Source of the DNA: Marasmius tenuissimus
Taxonomy: Eukaryota > Basidiomycota > Agaricomycetes > Agaricales > Marasmiaceae
DNA length: 64,000 nt
Direction: 5' to 3'
Assembly (NCBI GenBank): GCA_029532415.1
Contig: JAQOTA010000065.1
Coordinates: 1,116,001-1,180,000, forward strand
Positions 13,379-24,497 of the stretch are shown one piece after another (position 1 is the first letter of the stretch; every line of letters starts with the position of its first letter). The translations under genes and the position numbers were made by a program. Below the pieces are notes generated by a model, which was not told where the DNA came from, made no database searches, and saw only the letters and a list, made by a program, of their open reading frames with translations.

Positions 13379-13676
13379 ATACATCATCAGGCTCCTAAAC
13401 CAGCCGTCGAATGGTGAGTTCAATACAAGGATTTGGGTCGCACAGAGAAGGAATAGGGAGGTGTCATATGATCTTTTGATGGACCAATCAGATAACGTAG
13501 AGTGGGGGATGGAACTCACCGTCCTATGGTGAGTGTTTTTTCCCCACTCTACTGAATCTGATTGGTCCATCAAAATATTCATAATCAGTACCTGCATCCC
13601 TCTCTCCCTGAGTCCCTCAGAATAAAACTTGCGAAACTCACTATTCGACGGCTGGTTTAGGAGCCTGATACATCAT
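13379..13676. mobile_element. 280-bp MITE with 9-bp target site duplication (Mutator-like)
   Basis: The element occupies 13388..13667 and is flanked on both sides by the 9-bp direct repeat ATACATCAT (13379..13387 and 13668..13676). Its ends are inverted repeats starting CAGGCTCCTAAACCAGCC and matching for about 35 bp with two or three mismatches. Inside, a second pair of inverted arms (TGATGGACCAATCAGAT ... ATCTGATTGGTCCATCA) and a central ACTCACC...GGTGAGT stem let almost the whole unit fold into one hairpin. It has no coding capacity. A 9-bp duplication is typical of Mutator-like elements; hAT elements usually make 8 bp. No full-length partner lies in this window. Confidence 0.85.
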
Positions 13677-13999
13677 ACGCTTTTCAAGCCTCATACACGC
13701 GCCCGAGTCATGAACAACATTAACGCTCTAAATGGCCAAGACACCACCATATTTTTGTCTCGACGCCCAGCAAACACGGGAGCTTTGGAAAGTGAAGTGT
13801 GAGAGAAGCTGTGGGTCGTCCTCTGGCTTGGCGTGATAAAATAATACTCATTGCTTTAAAGTCAGCTTGGCGAGACTAGGCAAGTTCAATGGAGATGCTG
13901 TACTAGAAGAGGATTTCATCAGTATATGACCCAGTTGGCAGTGGACAGGCTGCCCCGGGGCACCTACGCATCTTCAGCCCGTTGTCGACCTCATAGACC
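13677..13999. other. Upstream region of membrane protein gene 1
   Basis: This 323-bp flank precedes the first membrane protein start. It contains no open frame or repeat that I can support. Confidence 0.4.
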
Positions 14000-15301
14000 A
14001 TGGCAGAATCTGTGTGTCTCATTCCTGGGAATCCAGACATTGGAGGTGCATGGTTACTTCTTCGTGGACTACTTTGTACTAATGTTGGTCGATCAGGTAT
14101 CGGTGTTCGAGCGGCGGTTTACATCCAAGCCTGTCTGACCGCTCTCACTGCTGTCTTCACAATCGCCCTCGGGCACGCAGAAGATTGTCGTCCTAAAAAC
14201 TCTACGTCGCAGGACTCGATCTCCCTTCTCCTGTTCCTGCGGCATCGTCCCTCATATGACGAAAACATGAAGACGTTAGAGCGCTCAATCTATATGATTG
14301 GCGTGGCCATACTCATCAGCGCTTTCATCGAATTACACATTGCCAGTGGCATCACGATATATGATGCCCTCATCGTGCTGAACATCAGCCTCATCAATCT
14401 CTTCGCGGGAGCCTTGATTGGATTGGTGCGAGGAGGGGAGTTAGGCGTGTATAGAAGGTGGAGGAGTCTGGATTGGCACTTGGCCTGGTCTCACTCGACC
14501 CTTGTGGGTGCCTTTGGGCTGCATTTTTTATGCGTACCCAAATCATTTCTAGCCTACATCCCGACCGAGGCACCGCCATGCAGATCTGTGTCTGACTACT
14601 GGTTCTTCGTGCCCGTTGACACCGCTGTGGCCTGGCACCCATTTGGGCTCATATTTTGTGTCTTATTCCTCTTCTTCTTGCTGACAGCAATTCCGATTGT
14701 TGGGATGCATTTACCCTATTACATTATCGTCGTTCTGTACATTGTTTGGTGGACCGTGGCTTTCCTATTGGCCTTGTTCATCATCAGCACAAGCAGACTC
14801 TTCCGCTGCCTCACGAAGCCCACATTCAGCCTTCCCGCCAGGCCCGCCCTCGATTTGCCACGGACGACGCCTATTGCTCAGGCTCCCATCCTCCAGCGGC
14901 TCTCACCAAAGTATATCGCAACTCGGTTGCGATCCGCGTCGTCATTCAGCTCTGAAATCTGGTACAAAGTGCGCCCAGCGCGCGGCGTTGTACTCATCCT
15001 GCCCCCCGTATTTTTGATTGTTTCCACCGAGGAAATGGTCAAACTCTACTCTCCTTATCTCATCGAGCGGGAGAACAGCTGGACTTACGGGCAGACATTG
15101 GCACTGTGCAGTGCGCTTGGTTCGACAGTGCTCTGCGTGTACGAATGGTGGAAGATGTGGGTGACTGAGTGCCGGGTGGTCTCAGAGATGCAGGGAGAGT
15201 GTCAGAAGCTGCCTACCAGTAGTACGCCATCGAGGGATCTGGAACGGGGTATACAGCAGGATACGGACAGTATATACCCTCTCTACGATTATTTAGGATA
15301 A
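14000..15301 (+). CDS. Multi-pass membrane protein, tandem copy 1, function unknown
   Basis: Two exons (14000..14045, 14097..15301) encode 416 residues. The 51-nt intron is a multiple of three and leaves an open frame. It is inferred because its removal restores the motif IPGNPDI-GIGVRAAVY, matching copy 2 at 16381. About eight hydrophobic segments can be seen, for example SIYMIGVAILISAFIE, ALIVLNISLINLFAGALIG, YYIIVVLYIVWWTVAFLL and TLALCSALGSTVLCVYEWW. The loops AYIPTEAPPCR and IVSTEEMVKLYSP are shared with copy 2. The family is common in Agaricomycetes as uncharacterised membrane proteins. A conserved C-terminal STPSRDLERG...YDYLG tail probably lies in the cytosol. No transporter or receptor signature is visible. 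Confidence 0.8.
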   Translation: MAESVCLIPGNPDIGGAWLLLRGLLCTNVGRSGIGVRAAVYIQACLTALTAVFTIALGHAEDCRPKNSTSQDSISLLLFLRHRPSYDENMKTLERSIYMIGVAILISAFIELHIASGITIYDALIVLNISLINLFAGALIGLVRGGELGVYRRWRSLDWHLAWSHSTLVGAFGLHFLCVPKSFLAYIPTEAPPCRSVSDYWFFVPVDTAVAWHPFGLIFCVLFLFFLLTAIPIVGMHLPYYIIVVLYIVWWTVAFLLALFIISTSRLFRCLTKPTFSLPARPALDLPRTTPIAQAPILQRLSPKYIATRLRSASSFSSEIWYKVRPARGVVLILPPVFLIVSTEEMVKLYSPYLIERENSWTYGQTLALCSALGSTVLCVYEWWKMWVTECRVVSEMQGECQKLPTSSTPSRDLERGIQQDTDSIYPLYDYLG

Positions 15302-15599
15302 CCTTATTAATTAGTCACAATCAAATCAGGATATCGTACTTACTTTGTCTCTGCGTGTATACATACACCAATATAGATTGCTCAACATTTGCTGTCGGAA
15401 ATATAGGTCCTCCCTCCTAAAGTCCAGTATGAGTTTGAGTTGACTGTGACCGGCGCGCGGCGCGTATACACTCAGATTGTCTGGGTCGATGAGATATCTA
15501 AGGTGACCTTTCCCACTCTAACGGCGTGCGACCACCCCATTCCGGTGAACGAACCCATGAGTTGTGGGTGCCCGGTGCTTGTGGACTCGGCTGCCGATA

Positions 15600-15692
15600 C
15601 CGGTCCTGATCGATTGATCGGGCCCGGAAGATTCCTTACAAGGCCTGAATCCATGGTGTTGAGCGTCCTCGAGTGTTGCTTGTGAGGTTGAC
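15600..15692 (-). pseudogene. Decayed fragment of the coiled-coil gene's first exon
   Basis: On the minus strand, the sequence reading STSQATLEDAQHH matches the first codons of the coiled-coil protein (STSQTILENAQYH) base by base for about 45 nt. The start codon has become GTG and the frame drifts off shortly after. Its upstream DNA also matches that gene's promoter, including the AGAACAAG stretch and, 170 nt away, the TAGGTCCATGGAGGTC element. It is a partial duplication, not a working gene. Confidence 0.6.
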
Positions 15693-15862
15693 ACGAGTCT
15701 TTTAGAACAAGCACGATGTGGTTCTGACAGCTGCAAGCCTTATAAATCGGTGCGCCACCAATAACCATCGACGGGATAGCCTCAGACTTTCACCAGAGTT
15801 CAATGAAGAAGCAAGTTTTCATTCGAGATTTCGCCTTTCTGAAAGGTGAAAGGAGTGCGAGG

Positions 15863-15879
15863 TAGGTCCATGGAGGTCT
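15863..15879. repeat. Upstream repeat element, copy 3
   Basis: TAGGTCCATGGAGGTCT lies about 170 nt upstream of the decayed exon copy at 15.69 kb, with the same orientation and spacing as in copies 1 and 2. Confidence 0.65.
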
Positions 15880-16380
15880 AAAATATCTTACCATGATAGA
15901 TTCATGAACGTGAGGCCTGACCTGGGCTCGCCAACTGGACGGGCCTGGTGGTTCGGACCGTTCTGATCCCGATTCCTGGAGGATGTGTGGAGATTCACAC
16001 GGTCTCTTTCCGTCAGGACCCTCACCCTCTCATTCGACATCACGTTCAATTCTCAACTCTCATGTAGTGTCCGAGCGGTTTATAGGGTATGGGTGGTTTG
16101 GAAAACTAAACCAACAATTTGGGATGGGGCTGATAGACAGAAAGGTGAGTAACTCTCAATATAGTCGCGCCTCACCGCTGAAAACGGTATAGTGTTTACT
16201 GTACATGTCCAACAGTTCATACGATGTGATGCACACGGGACACGAGGCGAACAGGGATACTATGAAGATGCTGTACTAAACACTACAATAATGAATGTCC
16301 AGTGAACACCATCTCTTTCTGTCCCCACCTGCGCATTGTTGCTACGCAAAGTTGTCGGTCAAACTCTTGGAACATTATCC

Positions 16381-17581
16381 ATGACAGAGCCCGTCTGTCT
16401 TATTCCAGGGAATCCAGACATTGCGGGTGTGTTACTTCTGTGAGAAATACTCTCCAATTACTCACGTCAGTGCAACAGGTATTGGTGTCCGTGCAGCAGT
16501 CTACGTTCAAGCCTGTCTGGTTGCTCTCAATGCTGCCTTCACCCTCGTGGTCGATTGTCCCGAGCGTTTTCAGACTTTTCCAACGCAAAACCTACCCTCT
16601 TCCCTCCTTTTGATTCGGCATCGCCCCTCGTACAAAGGCAACATGAAGACGCTGGAACGCTCTGTATATATGATTGGCCTGGCTATCATCATCAGCGCGT
16701 TCATCGAATTACGAGCCACTATCTCCTCGTATCACGCTCTCATCGTGCTGAACATCAGCATTATCAACACCTTTGCGGCATCCTTGATTTTTGACGCGCG
16801 AGGAGGTGTGGAGAGATGGAGTCTGGGTTGGAAGTCTTCCAGCTTTATGGCCATTGCTCACTCGACCCTTGTAAGTGTCTTCGGGGTATACTATTGGGCG
16901 AAACCCGAGTCGTTTCTAGCCTACGTCCCGACAGAGGCGCCACCATGCAGACCTATGTCTGAACTTTGGCTTTTTGTGCCCATCAGCACCACCACCTTGG
17001 AGTTCAGGATTGTTTCCTTGTCGTTCTACGCGACGTTTCTCGTTTTTACGTTCCTTATTGGGCGTATTGTGCTCTTCTTGGCCTTATTCAGTACTCTCAT
17101 GTGTAGACTCGCTTTTCACTATCTCCTCGAAGCTACGCTCCTCGGCATCGCACGGGCGGCCCACATTATCCATACTTTCGTCCTCGCTCGAGTCCAAAGG
17201 CAGCCCACACCATCATCTGACTCTGGGGTGGAACATAACGTTGCACATCGGCTGCTCTTCCCGATTTGTACCCTCTCGTTCATTCTGCCCACGATATTCA
17301 TGATCGTTTCCACCGAGGAAATGGTCAGGTTATACTCCCCTCATCTCATCGAGCAAGAGAGCAACTGGACTTACGGGCAGACGTTGGCACTCTGCAGTGC
17401 TTTGGTATCGACCGTCATTTGTGTGTATGACTGGTGGAAAATGTGGACGGTAGAACGCCGAACGGGTTCAGAGGCGAGGGTGGAGTGTCAGCCGTCGCCT
17501 GGCAGTACACCGTCGAGGGATGTGGAACGAGGCACACAGCAGGATGCGGATGTATTCCCTTTCTACGATTACTTAGGTTGA
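16381..17581 (+). CDS. Multi-pass membrane protein, tandem copy 2, function unknown
   Basis: Two exons (16381..16426, 16479..17581) encode 382 residues. The single intron sits at the same codon as in copy 1 (after the G of the Gly codon in IPGNPDIAG). The two proteins align along their whole length, sharing MKTLERS-YMIG, AY-PTEAPPCR, IVSTEEMV-LYSP-LIE and WTYGQTLALCSAL. Copy 2 is shorter mainly in a cytosolic loop between the sixth and seventh hydrophobic segments. A tandem duplication including 3' flanking DNA explains the pair. No function can be assigned. Confidence 0.82.
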
Positions 17582-20070
17582 TCCTATTGCTCAGCTACTC
17601 GCCAGAATCATGAGAGATTTACGTTCGCCGTCGCTCGTACCTGCCATATTCCGCGCGCAAGGACAAAGAGTCAAGCTAGTGAGGTCGACTGGATAGCGTA
17701 TGTGGTGGCTCTCATCGGAGTCCTTGCTGAGCGGAATATATGAGGTGACCTCTCGAATTTCAAAGCTTCATCATGATTTTGTCCGATGATTGATCGATTG
17801 ACGGTCGTAATGGACGCAAGCCCTCCTACATGAGTTGTGGGAGGTTGTGGGTGCCCGTGGACTCGGCCGATACCGGTCCTGAATTTGAATCCTGATCAGA
17901 CCGGATTCGGATAACTTCTCACGATGTCCAACTCTTCCAGCTCTCTCATGGTCGCGGTAACTATATAACCACACCTCTTTCTTGTTTTTGGCAACAATCG
18001 ACGCTACTGGTGGCACTCTAACCGATCATACACGTCTTGAAAACCTACTCGTACCCAAGTTCCTTTGCGGCGGAATGGACGTAGTGAAGCGATAAGGATG
18101 GAGAATATGATACGGTGGATATGGGACTGGCTTGGGACTGGCGAGTTGGGTTCTATCCACCATCGGTACTGCTGATCTGAGAGACTTTCAGCAGAGCGAA
18201 CTGGGATCTCAGCAACCAAACAAAGTCATCCTTTTTCTGGGTTCCAGAATCCACTCCCTGTTGATCGGACACATTTGAGGCAAATATGGCGACCGCAACC
18301 CCAGAACTACTACGTGAAAATGATTACTGAGCCCAGCGCGGACCAAACAAGTTACCGTTCAGCCATTCGCCACCTCGCTCGAGTTTTCGCCTACTCTTGT
18401 GTGCCCAATGGGTACATTGTTCTGCTATTCCGTTCGGCGGCTTTCAATCCTCCCCTCAATTACATCTTAACAGCAGAGAATGTCGATCTCAATGCTTCCA
18501 CGTTACCGCGCCTCGGGAAGTTGAGTGGGTATGCGGGTAGATGTTGGCTTTGCTTAGCACCCTGGCCATGACGGTGTCCTACAGGACTGAAGGGAGAGAG
18601 AAGGATGTAATAGACAAGAGATGCTGGAGCAGAAGTAGGCACCCGGAGACTCGTTGAACGTCGAGTAGGCCAGTGCACGTTGAGGAGCGTGGTTCTTCAA
18701 AACGGCATTGTAGCTTTTTGCGACGATTCATGTGGAGATATAGGCCAACTCAGAGTGTTCTGAAAGATAGCGAAATCACGGAAGGATAGATGTATTCGTA
18801 TGCATGACCAGGATTCGGAAGCTCACTTTTTCCCGCTACTGCTAAGTAGAGGGTTTTACCGGTCCATCAATGACAAAAACCGATTCTGCGCACCCCACTT
18901 TCAGTGAACGTGACTTTTTGCCCACGGTATCACGTTCACTCTCACACAGTCACACGACTTCTGATCCAGTATTTTTGTCGCGGAAGTCGCGTTTCATCGT
19001 CGTTCACTGACCAGCATGGTATCCTCGGCCTGTAGGTTGTGATTCGCTAAGCTCCCCTTCTCGGATATTGCTCTCTAGCCTGGCTCAACAGTTCAGCCTC
19101 GCGCTGTGCCCCTCGCTTTGCTCTCATAGTCAACTTCCTCAATTCAAATTCATTCCACACAAACAGCTCCGAACTTAATCCAGCTCACAGCGACTCGATT
19201 CAATACAATTCAGTTCAACATTCAAATCAAATTTATTATGAGTACCTAAATCAAGGATCCAAACTCACTACGGCTTACTCTTTCCAGAACGGAACGTAAA
19301 ACATTCAACTCAAAGTTCAAAGTCAGGACTCACCGGGCCCTGCAATTCGCAATTTTTGCGACTTCTACGATCCATGGCTGGCTGCGATTGGTGATGATAC
19401 CAACTTTAGGTCTGTAGTCCTCTGTGTCCACCTCCGAAGTTCGAGGATCTTCTCTCAGCTCATCATTTCGCTACCTACGTGAGAAGTTTTCAATGCGGCC
19501 GTATCTTCGAGTCGGCCTCAGTGGTATTTAAGCATGAAGAATAAAAAATTTTGGCTTGATTATGTTGACAATCTAGCATTAGTTGGGGGGTGAGGGGGGC
19601 TCCCCCCCCTTCCCACTGGGAGGAGCTGGCCGAAGGCCGAGCGACGACCAGTGGGGAGACTCAATTCAGGGCTGACTGTCCTCACCACTGTTATTGACTG
19701 TTTGGTATTTGGCTGACCTTCTTACATGCCTATTACACCCAGTCTCAGTCCGTGACTTTATCCTGGTCTGAGGACAATCTTTCCTAGATGATGGGGATCA
19801 GAACATTGAAACCTCGCTACAAATCATAGCCGAAGCCTAGCCATGCATATAAATTACGGTGGGCTTGTGTTATTGTCGTGGTTCACACTGTGCAGGCTGC
19901 GAGTACAAATCCAGGTCTGACATATCAGATCGGACCAAGGGTATATGAAAGATATGAGGCAACTGGGCGAAAGTTGCATCCAATTCTCCCGACTGGAACG
20001 CTGAAGACAGGCAGTAGCGGGTCCTGCCGCTTGCCGGCCCTGCTTAAATGACTCAAATGTGTCACTTCAA
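17582..20070. other. 2.5-kb gene-poor region
   Basis: The first 300 bp repeat the 3' flank of membrane protein copy 1. The rest holds only short unconvincing frames on both strands. Features seen are an 11-bp inverted repeat at 18903..18940 and, at 19586..19665, a G/C-run block (GGGGGGCTCCCCCCC, then a short GGCCGAAGGCC palindrome). These look like remains of a mobile element, but I could not find its ends. No tRNA boxes or open gene were found. Confidence 0.5.
18903..18940. repeat. 11-bp perfect inverted repeat
   Basis: AGTGAACGTGA (18903..18913) and TCACGTTCACT (18930..18940) are exact reverse complements separated by 16 nt. This could be a transcription-factor site or an element relic; no gene start is near. 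Confidence 0.45.
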
Positions 20071-20110
20071 ACGCGTCGAGTCACAAATGCCATCATGAAT
20101 GTCACAATGA
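20071..20110 (+). promoter_or_regulatory. MCB-like box and TCACA element upstream of dioxygenase copy A
   Basis: ACGCGT at 20071..20076 is followed by CGAGTCACAA and, 25 nt on, by GTCACAATGA. This is the diverged member of a module found before all five array copies. Confidence 0.6.
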
Positions 20111-20374
20111 CCTTCTGTGGCCGTTCGCCACCATTTTATCCCACGACTACCTCGACCCAACCTTCACTCATCCATTGTCCTTCGAGAGGCCACAAATTTC
20201 GTACTCAAAACCACCGGGGTACGGAAATGGCTCCGCTGGAGTTTTTACACAAAGGTAGGCCAACAGATCTCATTAACACCACTCCGAGACTTGAAGCACA
20301 AACAATCTGACTTTGACGCAATACTACCACGTCCCGCTTCTACAGACGACCCATCGGCTCAGCACAACAAAACG

Positions 20375-23300
20375 ATGGATGCTAATGATGAGACATTGTA
20401 CGACGAAGATGAGGAGTCTGAGATGGAGGACGTAGACGAAGATGGTTTTCCCATACTCAAGGACCCATCTGAATACATTGTGGTAGGCTTCGAGTTACTC
20501 TCGTTCGTTGTCTTGGATTTCTTTTACTAAATGCAATCTTATTGACTTGCAGGAAGACCTTGAGGAAGCTCTTACTAGTGACTTGGATTTCAAAGGCACT
20601 TTTGCGTTTTCCAAAACGTACGACAATGCCCCGAACCCGGCCTTGTGTCTCGACGGGCTCGGAACAGTTGGCTTACCGTTAAGTGAACGAGATGCGAAGG
20701 CGGTGATTGAGAAGTCCATAGAAGGGCCGCTCGGAAAGAGCAAACGGACAATCAGGGACACAGAGGTCCGAGATACTTGGAGGGTGGACGCGTCGAAAGT
20801 CCAGTTTCAGGAACCCAAGTGGCAATCTTTTATGGACAAACTTGTCCGAGAAGTGTGCCAGGCTCTCGGAGTAAGTGTTCAAACTAGTAGGCCTCGATAT
20901 GAGCTATATGAACTCCTCGTTCATGGAACTGGATTCCAGTGAGTATCTTTCACTCTTACTCTCAGTCCATACTGGTGCTCATTTACCTGTAGTTGTTTGC
21001 CGAATGTCGAGTGAGTAAGCACCTGAGGATAAGCACACTCATGAATTTTAAATCTGTCGTTTTCAAGCACTGAGAAGACTAATGGAATGTTTGCGTCTAT
21101 AATTGTTGTCCTGCCCTCGCGGTTCACTGGAGGCAATACACATATCTCACACGGCCCACTCGAGAACATCTTGGACAGCAGTGGTCCTAGTTCCACCAAG
21201 ACTACGGTGCTCTCGTGGTACACCAACGTGAGACACGAAATTGTCAGTGGCGGCTCCTTGACCTTGAACATCAACTGACACTTCTTTAGAAACCAATCAC
21301 GAGCGGTTATCGCCTTGCTCTCTCGTACAACCTTTTGCACGCGACAAACACCATATGCCCCTCGCTTTCCACGGTTGGTAATGGAATTTCCACCCTTCGT
21401 CATATTCTACTCTCCTGGAAACAGCAAGAAAGCGAGCCAGATAAGATCATCTACATGCTCGACTACAAGTACTCACAGGCGAGCTTGTCCACGCTGAAAG
21501 GACAGGATGTACACATCGTAGCGGCGTTCGACTCTCTTTCGAGGGAGCTGGGATTCAGTCTTGGTTTTGCCCATATCGACCATCGCCAGACTGGCAGCTA
21601 TGGGGGAGGATCTCGCTATGGGCGCCGCAGGCGGGATGAATATGCCCATGACGAATGCGGATGCGAGTACTGCGAGTCCTGCGAGGATGAGGATGAATAT
21701 GACGAGGACGAGGATGTGGGGGACGATAGCGATGATGTGGAGATGGACTACGTTCACGATAGAAGCACAACCGTCAAGAATTTAGTCGATCTCGACGGCC
21801 AACCTATCAGTGAATCGGTCTCCTACAATGAGTTGGACACGATACCGGCAACCTTTGATGAGTACTTCGAACATGAGGATTGGGACTACCAGAGATATGA
21901 ACGTTATGAAAGAGATGTGAGTGTTTCTTTTTTGTCCTTATATACTTCTGTCTGAGATCAAACCTTATGCAGTATGGCGGGACAGTGCACCGATGTACGG
22001 GTATTCTTTACTATTTACTATTACAGTTCTTTCTCTGACGACCTTTCCGACAGTTTTTCAACGTTGCGGTTTGGTGATCTGGCCAAATTGGGTTCGGGTC
22101 GGGAAAGAAGAGGGCAATAGACGAACCGTATATTCCCTCCAACATCTACGAACCCTTACCGGTTCGGAACCTTCCAACGAAGAGTTGGGTCTTTTCGACT
22201 ACGTGTGCCGTTCTACTCTACACAGACGTGACCCTCGTACGCTTCGAACATTATGTCAACTTGCTCGTCAGTGGAAGAGAGTCGATCTCTGGCGTGAGAC
22301 CACGGGTACCAGTCAAGGTGAACAACTCGCAGTGATCCTTCCTCTCGAAGAAGTGGCTGCGGCTGTCACTCAGTTTGGGTATTCAAATATCTCCAAAGAG
22401 TGAGAGAAGCTCTTACTCAAAGTCAACGTGGTTGTCACTAACTCTTGCCGTACTCGATAGGCTCCGGGATATTATTCTCAGTGATGAGTCTGTAAAGTCT
22501 CGCCTTGATTATCTGACAGGCCTTGAGACATGGGCTCGCACCGAGGAAGGCATTCCTTCTCGAGAATTTGTTTTGTCGTCAGTGAACGACATGAGAATCT
22601 TCACGTTTGACAATCTCCTCTTGGTGGACCCCTCGCAACTCTCCTTCCTCACTGATGAAGTGATGAAGCATGGTGGCGTTCAACAGTTGAAAAAAAGGCT
22701 CGTACTCATTCTCCGTGTACGTTTGCAGTTGTACTCAGCCGCCAACAGCGTCCTCCCACAGCTTCATAAAGAGCCAGTCAGAACTGACGTTTTACAATCG
22801 TATGCGACATATCTTCACACCGATATAAAGCGTCTGGCACCCGATGCTGTGAACCAATCTCTGCTCAAGGAGATCATCACCGAGATGCTGACATGCATCC
22901 TCGAGCATCTCGAACTCTTTCAGGTCAAGACCGCCCCAAGCTCCGCATTATACTTGCAATATCGTCAACCTGCCGCAACGACGCTCAAAGGCAGCCCTGC
23001 AATGGCCATGAAGTTCATCACTCAGTGCCTCGAGTCTGACAATCCCGCCATCGCCATCGCCACTCTGAAGCGCATGATGGATATGACAGGGCAAACCCAA
23101 GACGTTGCACAAGCACGGGCAACCGCCGTCCTTCTACCACTCATACAGCTTTTGTCAAAGGACCCAAAAACGAAGCCATATCTTCCTCAACTTCCTCTGG
23201 CTGATATCAGTGAGGTTGTGATACCGCTAGTCCTCCAATCAATCGAAGTTCAGGGCGGGACTTTTACCCAGGATACTATCTGCGCTATATTGGATAGCCT

Positions 23301-24497
23301 CGCCATATGTGGTACACCTGAGCTCCTGATGAGCGTGTAAGCGTTTAGTCTCGTTCATTCTTCCCTTCTCCGCTGAACTCCAACATTGGACAGGGTTCTC
23401 CCTAAGATACGAAATTTCAAGTGGGACGAGACGAGCTGGAAGCTATGCATGGAGCAGCTCTATTCCCGTCGTAAAGCCTTTACCACTCCCGAGTCCGAGT
23501 CCGGGTTCCCGGTCAAGATTATAGTTGCGGAAATGGCTAAATCTTACGCCCGGAAGGTCTCCCTTCCTGCGTCCCACCCAACGAATAGTGATTCGTCTTT
23601 TGGGATACGGAACAGCCAGGCTGCGACTATTCTGGCTATCTTGTATACCTGCATCAAGCTTGGTGGGAGATCAGCTCTTAAGGCTGTTCTCAAGCGCGTT
23701 CTCGCACTCAACATGACGGCACAATACATCAAGAACACGCTTGTCCCCCTCCTTCCCGGTCTTTGCCAGCTCGCTCAACGGGTGGGAAAGTCGGTATTGT
23801 CCGAGCCCTTCATGATGGCAACTCGGACTATCATGAACAACTGGGTGGAAGTTGTTCTCGGGGCCAAACCAAGCGAGGTGGCCACTCAGCCACTACTTAG
23901 GAGGTTGGAGAGATACAAATGCAAATGTTGGTACTGTGTCCAAGTTTGCAAGTTTCTAACCACCCCGAACATGGGACAATCCATAACGTTGGACCTCATA
24001 TGTAATGCTTCCCAGAATCACGTCAAGCAGGAGCTGCAGAGGCATGCGTACGGAGCCGCTACCTATCAAGCTACGAGTCACCAGAGATTAACGGTATGTT
24101 GTTTTCACATACACGGTGAACGTGCCACGGAACTTATTGCTGATTTTTTTGTTTCTGTACACAGATCAAGAAGGATAATGTCCTATTCCAGTCTGAACGA
24201 TGGAGAGCTACTCAGCAGGAGGGGATGAAACTGTTGGAGAAAATTGGGCAAGAGGTGGTGATCAGAGCGATATGGGGTGAGGACTACACGACGTTCATTC
24301 ACAAAATGAACGGAACCCCCACGAGCACGCCGATGGCCAGCCAAAACGTCGGCCCACATCCCACTGCTGGTGCTACTGGAATAGCAGGGCCTTCACGTAC
24401 CCAGCTACATCAGGAAACAGTGAAAGTAGTACGTCGATCTCACGTACCTGCCCCGCTAGTGATGCGTAGTAGATGGGGGGACTATGTCGCCATGTAG
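20375..24497 (+). pseudogene. 2OG-Fe(II) dioxygenase array copy A: metal-ligand mutated and truncated by a transposon
   Basis: Ten exons (20375..20482, 20553..20938, 20993..21010, 21068..21242, 21290..21916, 21973..21994, 22054..22399, 22461..23336, 23394..24093, 24165..24497) keep the family's exact exon plan and an open frame of 1,196 codons. Three faults are visible. The ancestral start region (ATG at 20227) is out of frame with the rest unless a 34-nt intron is accepted, so the first usable Met is at 20375. The microexon that should encode FLPHVD encodes CLPNVD, replacing the first iron-binding His by Asn. The transposon at 24408 replaces the last 61 codons by 30 foreign ones. The distal His (VRHEI) and 2OG-binding Arg (SGYRLALSYNL) remain. 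As drawn it cannot bind iron normally and lacks the SUMO-motif tail; it may still be transcribed. Confidence 0.75.

Larger units (their letters stand above)
15302..16380. other. Intergenic region with a decayed exon copy and the third upstream repeat
   Basis: This region holds, in order, a 3' flank shared with copy 2 (a block near 15557..15610 recurs near 17819..17885), a decayed copy of the coiled-coil gene's first exon, the upstream repeat at 15863, and the presumed promoter of membrane protein copy 2. Confidence 0.6.

Noticed and set aside
13340..13597. An 85-codon minus-strand frame
   Set aside because: It covers the MITE arms and has no family resemblance.
18275..18571. A 98-codon frame in the gene-poor region
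   Set aside because: No recognisable domain, no supported introns and no paralog in the window.
18877..20055. A long terminal repeat retrotransposon remnant
   Set aside because: No TG...CA ends, no primer-binding site and no reverse-transcriptase sequence could be found.
20227..20310. ATG at 20227 as the start of dioxygenase copy A
   Set aside because: Its frame stops at 20310. A 34-nt intron could bridge it, but that is shorter than any other intron in the window.
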